From: Burkholderiaceae bacterium
GTDB lineage: Bacteria; Pseudomonadota; Gammaproteobacteria; Burkholderiales; Burkholderiaceae
Length of the DNA stretch: 9,319 nt
Direction of reading: 5' to 3'
NCBI GenBank assembly: GCA_030151165.1
Contig: JASLEM010000537.1
Span: forward strand, 1 to 9,319
Positions 1 to 5,218 of the stretch are shown here, in pieces; within the stretch, counting starts at the first letter, position 1; each line of letters begins with the position of its first letter. Both the position numbers and the translations under genes were made by a program. A model generated the notes under the pieces. It did no database searches and had not been told where the DNA came from. It saw nothing but the letters and a program-made list of their open reading frames with translations.

Positions 1-1
1 C

Positions 2-205
2 AACGGCACGTACGGCGACATGATCGAGATGGGCATCCTGGACCCGACGAAGGTCACCCGCACCGCGCTGCAGAACGCCGCGTCCGTCGCGTCGCTGATG
101 CTGACGACCGAGTGCATGGTCTCCGAGTCGCCGAAGGAAGATGCTCCGGCCCTCGGCGGCGGTGGCATGGGCGGAATGGGTGGCATGGGCGGCATGGACA
201 TGTGA
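2..205 (+). CDS. groEL: Chaperonin GroEL (Hsp60), C-terminal end, 5' truncated by window
   Basis: Only the last 67 codons are present, in frame from base 2 to the TGA at 203-205. The segment containing [20 protein letters not shown], followed by [16 protein letters not shown], is the conserved C-terminal equatorial domain of GroEL. The protein ends in the diagnostic flexible tail of GGM repeats closing in MDM. GroEL forms the double-ring cytosolic chamber that folds proteins with GroES and ATP; the tail lies inside the cavity. The ATP-binding and apical regions lie upstream of the window, as presumably does groES. A strong intrinsic terminator follows at 263-293, so this is the last gene of its operon. 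The [12 protein letters not shown] and [11 protein letters not shown] wording resembles betaproteobacterial GroELs. Identification is very secure; which paralogue, if several exist, cannot be told. Confidence 0.97.
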   Translation, partial: NGTYGDMIEMGILDPTKVTRTALQNAASVASLMLTTECMVSESPKEDAPALGGGGMGGMGGMGGMDM

Positions 206-262
206 TGTCCGCACCCGGCGCGCCGTGCGGCGCACCGGGGCCGGTCCACCACGACCAACGAG

Positions 263-293
263 AAAGGGGCTGCTTCGGCAGTCCCTTTTTTTT
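263..293 (+). terminator. Rho-independent terminator of groEL
   Basis: The stem AAAGGGGCTGC pairs with GCAGTCCCTTT (one G-T wobble) around a TTCG tetraloop closed by C-G, and eight T's follow at 286-293. It lies 58 bases after the groEL stop in the correct orientation. It is the clearest intrinsic terminator in the window. It also separates rightward groEL transcription from the converging methyltransferase gene, whose stop is at 362-364. Confidence 0.92.
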
Positions 294-361
294 CGTCCCG
301 GGCCGCTGCGGCTCGGAACGTCAGCGACTTGTCGACGCCCCGCATCTTGCACGCGTGGCGA

Positions 362-1150
362 CTACGCCGGTCGCCGGCCACGCACGGCGTTCGCCGTCGC
401 GCCGTAGGTGATGCTGCCGTCGGCGGCCGGCGCGAGGCGCGCCTGCAAGCGCTCGCGCAGCAGCGCCACGTTCTCGCGCTGCATCCCGGCCAGGCGCGGC
501 GCGATGCGCGGGCCCTTCTGCGCGGCCTGCCAGAAGCTGTCGAAGCTGGCGAAGGTGCGCTGGACGACGATCTCGCTCGTCTCGACCTCGACCAGCCCCG
601 CCGCCGCCCACGCCGACCGCAGCGCCTCGATGCGCGCGGCCTCGACGCTCGGCGGCCACAGCGGCTGCATGCCGAGCGCCTTCATCTCCTCCTGCAGCGC
701 GAAGTACGGGAAGCCGCCGCCGAGGATGTCCCACGCGTAGGCCGACACGCTGCCGCCGGGCCGCACCACGCGCGCCATCTCCGCCACGCCGCGCGCGGGC
801 TCCGGCACGAAGAAGATGACGAGCGCCATGACGGCCGCATCGAAGCCGGCGTCGGCGTACGGCAGCGCCATCGCGTCGCCCTGGCGGAAGTGCGCGATGT
901 CGCCCGGCAGTCGCGAACGAGCGAAGACGAGCTGCTCCTCGGACGGATCGACGCCCTCCACCCGCGCCGCGCCCGCGCGGCGGATCAACAGCTCCGTGAA
1001 CACGCCGTTGCCGCAGCCGACGTCGATCCAGCGCCCGCCCGCGGCCGGCGCCAGCCAGCGCAGGAAGGCCTCGCCCGCGAGCTGGCTCCACTGGCCCATG
1101 AAGTCCTCGTAGGCCTCGCCGTCGTCGAAGCGGATCTGTTCGTTGTCCAT
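362..1150 (-). CDS. Class I SAM-dependent methyltransferase (Methyltransf_11/25-like)
   Basis: The protein has 262 residues. Motif I is IDVGCGNG at residues 42-49, the glycine loop that binds S-adenosylmethionine. It is followed by GVDPS at 66-70, whose Asp68 is the usual ribose-binding acidic residue at the end of strand beta2. QGDAMALPYADAGFD at about 90-104 and the post-motif RVVRPGGSVS at 128-136 complete a Rossmann-like methyltransferase core. The C-terminal third (from about 150) is alpha-helical and probably forms the substrate lid. The substrate is unknown: this family includes small-molecule, quinone and lipid methyltransferases. The protein has no signal peptide and should be cytosolic. 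The start is supported by AGGAG (1156-1160, complement) with a 5-base spacer. It is the last of three leftward genes, 57 bp after the membrane protein gene, and converges on groEL. Confidence 0.9.
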   Translation of the reverse strand: MDNEQIRFDDGEAYEDFMGQWSQLAGEAFLRWLAPAAGGRWIDVGCGNGVFTELLIRRAGAARVEGVDPSEEQLVFARSRLPGDIAHFRQGDAMALPYADAGFDAAVMALVIFFVPEPARGVAEMARVVRPGGSVSAYAWDILGGGFPYFALQEEMKALGMQPLWPPSVEAARIEALRSAWAAAGLVEVETSEIVVQRTFASFDSFWQAAQKGPRIAPRLAGMQRENVALLRERLQARLAPAADGSITYGATANAVRGRRPA

Positions 1151-1155
1151 CAGAA

Positions 1156-1160
1156 CTCCT
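1156..1160 (-). promoter_or_regulatory. Ribosome binding site AGGAG of the methyltransferase gene
   Basis: The complement reads AGGAG, then TTCTG, then the ATG at 1150-1148. This is a near-ideal Shine-Dalgarno at good spacing and fixes the start. It contrasts with several genes further right that have none. Confidence 0.8.
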
Positions 1161-1207
1161 GGTCGATGCCGCGCCGAGGATAGACCAGATGCGGCGCGCC
1201 CGGAATC

Positions 1208-1852
1208 CTAGAAGTTCGGCAGGCACGGCCCCGTCAGGCGCGGCGACGGGTTGAACGGGTCGAGCTGCGACTGCGTCGTCGGCACGAGCCGGTAGCACGC
1301 GCCGTGGAGATGCACCTCGGTGATGCCGCCGGGCAGCTGCTTCTCGGTGAGGCCATCGTCGCCGCCGCCGATCTGCGACAGCGTCGACGGCTTCGGGCCC
1401 GACGCCGTCAACTGGCCAAGCGTCCTGCCGGTTGCGGCCTCGAGCGCCTTGAGGTCCGCGGGCGAGAGCGTCAGGCGCAGCGGCGCGCTGGCGGCCGAGG
1501 CCGGCGGGGCGGAGGCGACGGCCATTGGCGGCAACGTGATCGTTGGCGACGGCGCAGCCGGCGGTGTCAGCGGGACGGGCTCGCGGCGTCGCGCCTGCCG
1601 TGCCGATGGCGCCGCCACGGACGCCGCAACGACCGGCTCGCGCGGCGCGGGCGCGCGCGTCACGCGCGGGGGCGCGGGTGTCCAGATCGTCGTCTCGACG
1701 ACCGCCACCGCGCGCGGCAGCTCGAACCGGCCCTGCCAGTGCAACAGCGCGAGCAGCAACGCGAGATGCAGCCCCGCGGCCGCGACCAGGGTGCCGCGCT
1801 GCCGCCGGCTCGACGGCGCGCCCCACGGCTTGGCCTTGTGATCGTCCTCCAT
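1208..1852 (-). CDS. Single-pass inner-membrane protein, Pro/Ala-rich, TonB-like architecture (hypothetical)
   Basis: The protein has 214 residues. Order: a short charged cytoplasmic N-terminus with a basic SRRQRG stretch (15-20), one hydrophobic segment (21-39, TLVAAAGLHLALLLALLHW), then a long Pro/Ala/Arg-rich stretch (about 58-125). A small C-terminal region (about 126-214) has two cysteines, Cys186 and Cys210, that could form a periplasmic disulfide. A basic N-terminus, one membrane helix and a proline-rich spacer are the plan of TonB-type energy transducers, but I do not recognise the TonB C-terminal receptor-binding fold. The product is best called hypothetical. The ATG at 1852-1850 sits just before the charged N-terminus. 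A longer reading from a TTG at 1930 would add an unlikely Arg/His-rich leader. The only Shine-Dalgarno-like sequence (AGGAAAG) is rather far upstream. The gene lies between the hotdog and methyltransferase genes on the same strand. Confidence 0.78.
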   Translation of the reverse strand: MEDDHKAKPWGAPSSRRQRGTLVAAAGLHLALLLALLHWQGRFELPRAVAVVETTIWTPAPPRVTRAPAPREPVVAASVAAPSARQARRREPVPLTPPAAPSPTITLPPMAVASAPPASAASAPLRLTLSPADLKALEAATGRTLGQLTASGPKPSTLSQIGGGDDGLTEKQLPGGITEVHLHGACYRLVPTTQSQLDPFNPSPRLTGPCLPNF

Positions 1853-1968
1853 CGCGATCCAGACTTTCCTGTCGTGATGGCGATGGGAGTGTCGGGCGCG
1901 TGGCGAGTTCCGCCCGCCGCCTCGGGACAAACCAGCAGCTCAGTCGCGCCAGGCCCTGCCGCGCGGGC
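1853..1968 (-). other. Gap between the hotdog and membrane-protein genes, no gene seen
   Basis: These 116 bases hold no credible coding region and no convincing terminator or promoter on the leftward strand. The two flanking genes may therefore still be cotranscribed. The reading frame of the 1208-1852 gene stays open through most of it (TTG at 1930), but the implied residues are low-complexity Arg/His/Gly. Confidence 0.5.
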
Positions 1969-2520
1969 TCAGGCCCCCTGCGCGCTGCGCGCCGCCTCGC
2001 GCGCGCCGAGCTTGTGCTTGTAGAACGACTTTTCGGCCACGTAGAGCGTCTTGTCGAACTCGGCGTGCACGACGCCCTGCCCGTCCTTGTACTGGACGCG
2101 CCACGTGAAGTCGCCCTCGCCGCGCCGGTGCACGGTCTCGGCGATGTCGGCCAGCATCTGCGGCGTGATGTGGAAGTCGGCGAAGAGCGTCGTCTTCGCG
2201 GGGCGCTTGAAGCGCACCGCGCAGCCCTTGTCCCAGACGACGTAGCCCGAGCCGAGGATCTTGTGCAGCATCAGCATGTACATCGGGTCGGTCGACGCCA
2301 TCATCGCGCCGCCGAAGATCGTGCCGACGACGTTGCGCGTGCGCCAGCTTAGGCGCAGCCGCACCGTCATGCGCGTGAAGTCGGTCGACACGTGCGTGAC
2401 GCGGCCGCCGCTGCGGCGGATGCACGGCCACAGGTTCATGCCGTGGCGCCACAGGAAGGCGTTCCAGCGGCTGGCCGGCAGGCGGATCGGGCTGGCGGGC
2501 GATTCGTTCGGGGAGGTCAT
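1969..2520 (-). CDS. DUF4442 domain-containing hotdog-fold protein (thioesterase-like)
   Basis: The protein has 183 residues, about normal for the DUF4442 family, which adopts the hotdog fold of acyl-CoA thioesterases. Recognisable features are the N-terminal WNAFLWRHGMNLWPC (19-33) and the strand FTRMTVRLRLSWRTRN (48-63). The hotdog helix follows, VGTIFGGAMMASTDPMYML (65-83), with Asp78 in the position often used catalytically in thioesterases. A second strand set contains GCAVRFKRPAKT (99-110). A role on acyl-CoA or related thioesters is inferred from the fold; no substrate is known. It has no signal peptide. A GGAG about ten bases upstream on the coding strand supports the ATG at 2520-2518. 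It is divergent from tetR across 91 bp containing an inverted repeat, so it is a likely target of that regulator. Confidence 0.88.
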   Translation of the reverse strand: MTSPNESPASPIRLPASRWNAFLWRHGMNLWPCIRRSGGRVTHVSTDFTRMTVRLRLSWRTRNVVGTIFGGAMMASTDPMYMLMLHKILGSGYVVWDKGCAVRFKRPAKTTLFADFHITPQMLADIAETVHRRGEGDFTWRVQYKDGQGVVHAEFDKTLYVAEKSFYKHKLGAREAARSAQGA

Positions 2521-2569
2521 GGCATCGCGGCTCCGTCGGCAGATGGGACAGACGCACTCTACCTCGAAA

Positions 2570-2586
2570 CTAGAATAATGTTCTAG
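2570..2586. promoter_or_regulatory. Inverted repeat CTAGAA-N5-TTCTAG, probable TetR-family operator
   Basis: The half-sites CTAGAA (2570-2575) and TTCTAG (2581-2586) are perfect inverted repeats separated by five bases. The site lies in the 91-bp divergent gap between the hotdog gene and tetR. It is AT-rich in a very GC-rich region. It overlaps where the -35 of a promoter using TATACT (2597-2602) would sit, so a bound dimer would block tetR transcription. Autoregulation of an adjacent divergent gene is the classic TetR arrangement; the assignment to this protein is inference. Confidence 0.65.
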
Positions 2587-2596
2587 AACGACTCTC

Positions 2597-2602
2597 TATA
2601 CT
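2597..2602 (+). promoter_or_regulatory. Candidate -10 hexamer TATACT of tetR
   Basis: TATACT matches TATAAT at five of six bases and is nine bases before the tetR ATG at 2612. A start site six to eight bases downstream would leave a leader of only two to four bases. No good -35 is visible; the inverted repeat occupies that region. Confidence 0.5.
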
Positions 2603-2611
2603 CGGCGGCAC

Positions 2612-3235
2612 ATGAGCAACGCCGACATCCGCCGCGTCCTCGAGCGCGCCGAGCCGGGCGCGCGCAGGGAGCACAAGCGCCACGTGATGGCCTGCGCGCT
2701 GGATTGCTTCGAGCGCGCAGGCGTCGAGCAGGCGACGATCGAGGAGATCCGCGCCGCGGCCGACAGCAGCATCGGCTCGATCTACCATCACTTCGGCAAC
2801 AAGGACGGCCTCGTCGCGGCGATCTTCTTCGCGGCGCTCGACGATCAGACGGCGCTCGTCGAGCCGCAGATCGCGGCGGCGACGTCGGCGCGCGAGGCGG
2901 TCGAGGCCGCGGTGCGCAGCTATCTCGAGTGGATCACCGCGCAGCCGCGGCTCGCGCGCTTCATGTACCGCGCCCGCGCCGCGGTGGCCGCGGGCCCGCG
3001 CAGCGACGAGCTTGCCGAGCGCAACAAGGCGCGCCACCGGCTGCTCGTGGCGTGGCTCGTGAAGGGCGTGGAGGCCGGCGAGATCCGCGCGTTGCCGCGC
3101 GAGACCTACGTGCCGCTGCTGATCGGGCAGTCCGAGAACTACTGCCGCGCATGGCTGTCGGAGCGCATCCGCGTGAAGCCGTCGGAGCACGTCGACGTGT
3201 TCGCGCAAGCGGCGTGGCGGTCGATCGCCGCCTGA
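2612..3235 (+). CDS. TetR/AcrR-family transcriptional regulator
   Basis: The protein has 207 residues, typical of the family. The N-terminal helix-turn-helix domain covers about residues 20-68: ALDCFERAGVEQATIEEIRA (29-48), then a recognition segment SSIGSIYHHFGNKDGL (52-67), whose IYHHFGNKDGL is the TetR signature. The remainder is an all-helical ligand-binding and dimerisation domain whose inducer cannot be predicted. It should repress its own gene and the divergent DUF4442 gene through the inverted repeat at 2570-2586. The ATG at 2612 has no Shine-Dalgarno, but a -10-like TATACT ends nine bases upstream, suggesting an almost leaderless mRNA. The 3' end is seven bases from the engB stop, with which it converges, and no terminator is seen between them. 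Confidence 0.95.
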   Translation: MSNADIRRVLERAEPGARREHKRHVMACALDCFERAGVEQATIEEIRAAADSSIGSIYHHFGNKDGLVAAIFFAALDDQTALVEPQIAAATSAREAVEAAVRSYLEWITAQPRLARFMYRARAAVAAGPRSDELAERNKARHRLLVAWLVKGVEAGEIRALPRETYVPLLIGQSENYCRAWLSERIRVKPSEHVDVFAQAAWRSIAA

Positions 3236-3242
3236 CGCCGCC

Positions 3243-4061
3243 TCAGTCTTCGGACGGCTCGTCGTCGTGCGGCGCGGCGTCGTGCTCGCTGCCCTCGGGC
3301 GGCGGCGGGAGGTCGAAGTCGTGGCGCTCCGGCATCGCCTTGCGCCAGCCCATCATCTGCTCCGCGACGTCCTCGACGCCCACGCGGCGCATCGACGAGA
3401 ACAGCGTCACGCCGATGTCGGACGCCTCGGTGACGAACTCGCCGAGCACCTCCTGCGCGGACGCCGTCGCCGCCGCGGCCTCGCGCTGCGACAGCTTGTC
3501 GGACTTCGTGAGCAGCACCAGCAGCTTGATCTCGCCGGTCTTCACGCGCTGCGCGATGAAGTCGAGGAGCTGCATGTCCAGCGGCGTGAAGCCGTGGCGG
3601 CTGTCGACCATCAGCACGACGCCCATCAGCGCGCGGCGCACCTGCAGGTAGTCGGCCATCACCTTCTGCCACACGAGCTTCTTGCCGCGCGCGACGGCGG
3701 CGTAGCCGTAGCCGGGAAGGTCGGCGAAGTAGGCGTCGGGCGCCTCGCGCGGGCCGAGCGTGAACAGGTTGATCAGCTGCGTGCGGCCCGGCGTCTTCGA
3801 GGCGAACGCGAGCTGGCGGCGCTGCGCCAGCGTGTTGATCGCGGAGGACTTGCCGGCGTTGCTCCGGCCGACGAACGCGATCTCGGGCATGTCGCCCTGC
3901 GGCAGCTGGTCGATCTTGCTGGCCGAGGTCAGGAACGTGGCCGTGTGCAGCCAGCCCAGGCCTTCCTTGGCGATGTCGGAGACGACGACCTCGCGCTTGT
4001 AGACGGGAGCCGGCACGGCGCGAGGGGGGGAGGGTTTGCGCGTACGCTTAGCTTCGGTCAT
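3243..4061 (-). CDS. engB: Ribosome biogenesis GTP-binding protein EngB/YsxC (YihA)
   Basis: The protein has 272 residues. EngB is a cytosolic GTPase needed for assembly of the 50S subunit. G1 is GRSNAGKSS (65-73), the G2 region is KTPGRTQ (89-95), G3 is DLPGYG (114-119), G4 is TKSD (185-188), and G5 is probably the SSM at 222-224. Together with GYAAVARG just after G3 these are diagnostic of EngB. It is longer than the usual 195-220 residues because of a basic N-terminal segment (about 1-25) and an acidic, proline-rich C-terminal tail (about 247-272). The ATG at 4061 is chosen because EngB homology starts soon after it and a -10-like TACAAT lies five bases upstream. An in-frame extension of 59 residues upstream overlaps the cytochrome gene and has no family resemblance. 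It is divergent from cytochrome c4, a common proteobacterial pairing. Confidence 0.95.
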   Translation of the reverse strand: MTEAKRTRKPSPPRAVPAPVYKREVVVSDIAKEGLGWLHTATFLTSASKIDQLPQGDMPEIAFVGRSNAGKSSAINTLAQRRQLAFASKTPGRTQLINLFTLGPREAPDAYFADLPGYGYAAVARGKKLVWQKVMADYLQVRRALMGVVLMVDSRHGFTPLDMQLLDFIAQRVKTGEIKLLVLLTKSDKLSQREAAAATASAQEVLGEFVTEASDIGVTLFSSMRRVGVEDVAEQMMGWRKAMPERHDFDLPPPPEGSEHDAAPHDDEPSED

Positions 4062-4066
4062 GGTGC

Positions 4067-4072
4067 ATTGTA
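4067..4072 (-). promoter_or_regulatory. Candidate -10 hexamer TACAAT of engB
   Basis: The complement of 4067-4072 reads TACAAT, five of six matches to consensus, ending five bases before the engB ATG at 4061. Initiation at normal spacing would fall on the start codon itself. A TTGGAC-like -35 lies about 20 bases upstream on the same strand, which is longer than ideal. Confidence 0.5.
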
Positions 4073-4076
4073 AAAT
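4071..4076 (+). promoter_or_regulatory. Candidate -10 hexamer TAAAAT of the cytochrome c4 gene
   Basis: TAAAAT matches five of six consensus bases and lies 46 bases before the ATG at 4123, leaving a leader of about 40 bases that contains the ribosome binding site. A weak -35 (TTAGCT, 4048-4053) is at 17-base spacing. It shares two bases with the opposite-strand engB -10. Confidence 0.5.
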
Positions 4077-4122
4077 CGTAAAGTCGGGGCCTGTCCAAAA
4101 GACTCCTGAAGGGTTCGTCGAG

Positions 4123-4749
4123 ATGAAGTCCTTGTACGTTGTTGCCCTGGCGGCCCTGTTCGCCAATCCCGTGCTCGCTGACGAAGCCAAGGCACCGGCC
4201 AAGCCGGACATCGGCAAGGGATCGACCCTCTCGACCACGGTGTGCGTGGCCTGCCATACGAACGATGGGTCACGGGGTATCCCGACGAATCCGATCCTCC
4301 AGGGCCAGCACGCGGACTACCTCGTCAAGCAGCTGCAGGAGTTCAAGAGCGGCAAGCGCGACAACGCCATCATGAAGCCGATGGCCTCGCAGCTGTCGGA
4401 CGACGACATGCGCAACGTCGCCGCCTTCTACGAGTCCAAGCAGGTCAAGCCCGGCAAGTCCAAGAACCCGGCCACCGTCGAACTGGGCCAGAAGATCTGG
4501 CGCGGTGGCATCGCCGAGAAGTCGGTGCCGGCCTGCGCCGGCTGCCACGGCCCGACCGGCGCCGGCATGCCCGCGCAGTACCCGGGCCTGGGCTACCAGC
4601 ACGCCGAGTACGTGTCGGCCGAACTGATGCTGTTCCGCTCCGGCAAGCGCGCCAACAGCCCGCAGATGGCCACGATCGCCGCGCGCATGAGCGACGCCGA
4701 GATCGCCGCGGTGTCGGACTACGTCGAAGGCCTGAACGCCGGCCAGTGA
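4123..4749 (+). CDS. Di-heme cytochrome c4, periplasmic
   Basis: The protein has 208 residues with a Sec signal peptide (about 1-19, cleavage near VLA/DE). Two homologous cytochrome c domains follow: CVACH (41-45) and CAGCH (138-142) bind the two covalent hemes. Met84 or Met87 in the first domain and Met182 in the second, aligned in the MKPMASQLSD and MATIAARMSD segments, are the likely sixth ligands. The GQHADYLVKQLQEFKSGKR and GYQHAEYVSAELMLFRSGKR repeats show the internal duplication typical of cytochrome c4. It carries electrons in the periplasm between the bc1 complex or other donors and terminal oxidases or reductases. The start is set by the signal peptide and by AAGGG (4109-4113) nine bases upstream. 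A longer in-frame reading from 4036 would put 29 residues before the signal peptide and is rejected. A strong hairpin follows the stop. Confidence 0.95.
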   Translation: MKSLYVVALAALFANPVLADEAKAPAKPDIGKGSTLSTTVCVACHTNDGSRGIPTNPILQGQHADYLVKQLQEFKSGKRDNAIMKPMASQLSDDDMRNVAAFYESKQVKPGKSKNPATVELGQKIWRGGIAEKSVPACAGCHGPTGAGMPAQYPGLGYQHAEYVSAELMLFRSGKRANSPQMATIAARMSDAEIAAVSDYVEGLNAGQ

Positions 4750-4753
4750 ACGC

Positions 4754-4778
4754 GCGGCGCCGGTACGCACCGGGCCGC
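4754..4778 (+). terminator. Strong GC hairpin after cytochrome c4, no T tract
   Basis: GCGGC-(G)-CCGGT (4754-4764) pairs with ACCGG-GCCGC (4769-4778), ten base pairs with one bulged G and an ACGC loop, starting four bases after the stop codon. It lacks the U tract of an intrinsic terminator, so it may be a 3'-end stabiliser or part of a Rho-dependent end. Confidence 0.45.
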
Positions 4779-4796
4779 CCGTGAACAGGTTCCGCC

Positions 4797-4835
4797 CGCG
4801 CGCCAGCGCGCGTGACGCCCGCGCGCGCACGCGCG
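4797..4835. repeat. Alternating CG tract with small palindrome (Z-DNA-prone)
   Basis: CGCGCG (4797-4802) and CGCGCG (4807-4812) can form a GC-only hairpin with a CCAG loop. Bases 4820-4835 are 16 strictly alternating pyrimidine-purine bases, almost all CG. This lies directly upstream of the candidate promoter of the 111-residue protein. Alternating CG can adopt the Z form under negative supercoiling; a role is inference. Confidence 0.5.
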
Positions 4836-4847
4836 AGGCGGCCCCGC

Positions 4848-4853
4848 TATGAT
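4848..4853 (+). promoter_or_regulatory. Candidate -10 hexamer TATGAT, six bases before an ATG
   Basis: TATGAT matches five of six bases of TATAAT and is followed by CGGCAG and then the ATG at 4860. Initiation seven bases after the hexamer would start the mRNA on the A of the ATG. No -35 is evident in the upstream CG tract and no Shine-Dalgarno is present. Confidence 0.5.
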
Positions 4854-4859
4854 CGGCAG

Positions 4860-5195
4860 ATGCCGTTCATCCGCCGCAATGCTGAAGGAATCGTCGACAG
4901 CCTGCACCGCTCCGGCGGCGAAGGCGCCGAGTTCCTGCCCGACGACCACCCCGACGTGCGCGCCTTCCTGGCCGACGGCGCCGCCGCCGCGCCGGTGAAG
5001 GAAGAACGCTTCGCCGAGCTCGACGCCGACTTCGTGCGCGTGATCGAGGACGTGATCGACACGCTGATCTCGAAGAACGTCATCAACATCACCGACCTGC
5101 CGCTCGAGGCGCAGACCAAGCTGTTCGGACGCAAGAGCTTCCGCGAGCGCGCCACCAAGGATGCGCTGAAGCTGTTCGGCGACGACGCCGAGTAG
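4860..5195 (+). CDS. Conserved small protein of 111 residues, function unknown
   Basis: The protein is MPFIRRNAEG... with 111 residues, acidic overall, no signal peptide or membrane segment. The N-terminal part (1-10) reads like a short beta strand with IRRNAEG. A disordered Ala-rich stretch follows (37-48). The core is a helix, FAELDADFVRVIEDVIDTLI (51-70), then SKNVINITDLPLEAQTKLFG (71-90) and a basic RKSFRERATK (91-100). This pattern (VIEDxIDxLIxKNxIxxTDLPxxAQxKL) resembles small proteobacterial proteins that databases often label 'tryptophan synthase subunit beta like'. It has no tryptophan synthase motifs, so that name should not be read as a function. The ATG at 4860 fits the family's start; a longer frame from 4812 adds only an Arg/Ala-rich leader. 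It follows cytochrome c4 by 110 bp and converges on yceH. Confidence 0.85.
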   Translation: MPFIRRNAEGIVDSLHRSGGEGAEFLPDDHPDVRAFLADGAAAAPVKEERFAELDADFVRVIEDVIDTLISKNVINITDLPLEAQTKLFGRKSFRERATKDALKLFGDDAE

Positions 5196-5218
5196 CCTGC
5201 CCGCGGCGGCGTCCGGCT

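Noticed and set aside
1170..1198. Hairpin CGCGCC/GGCGCG between the membrane protein and methyltransferase genes
   Set aside because: Only six pairs with a 17-base loop and no T tract; expected by chance at this GC content.
321..1826. 501-codon leftward open frame overlapping the methyltransferase and membrane-protein genes
   Set aside because: The product is Arg/Ala/Gly low complexity, a typical shadow frame in GC-rich DNA, and two well-supported genes occupy the same strand in other frames.
4036..4122. Upstream in-frame start adding 29 residues to cytochrome c4
   Set aside because: It would put 29 polar residues before the signal peptide and overlap the engB start; the ATG at 4123 has AAGGG at good spacing.
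4062..4238. 59-residue N-terminal extension of EngB
   Set aside because: It overlaps the cytochrome c4 signal peptide region on the other strand, has no EngB similarity, and includes the candidate promoter.
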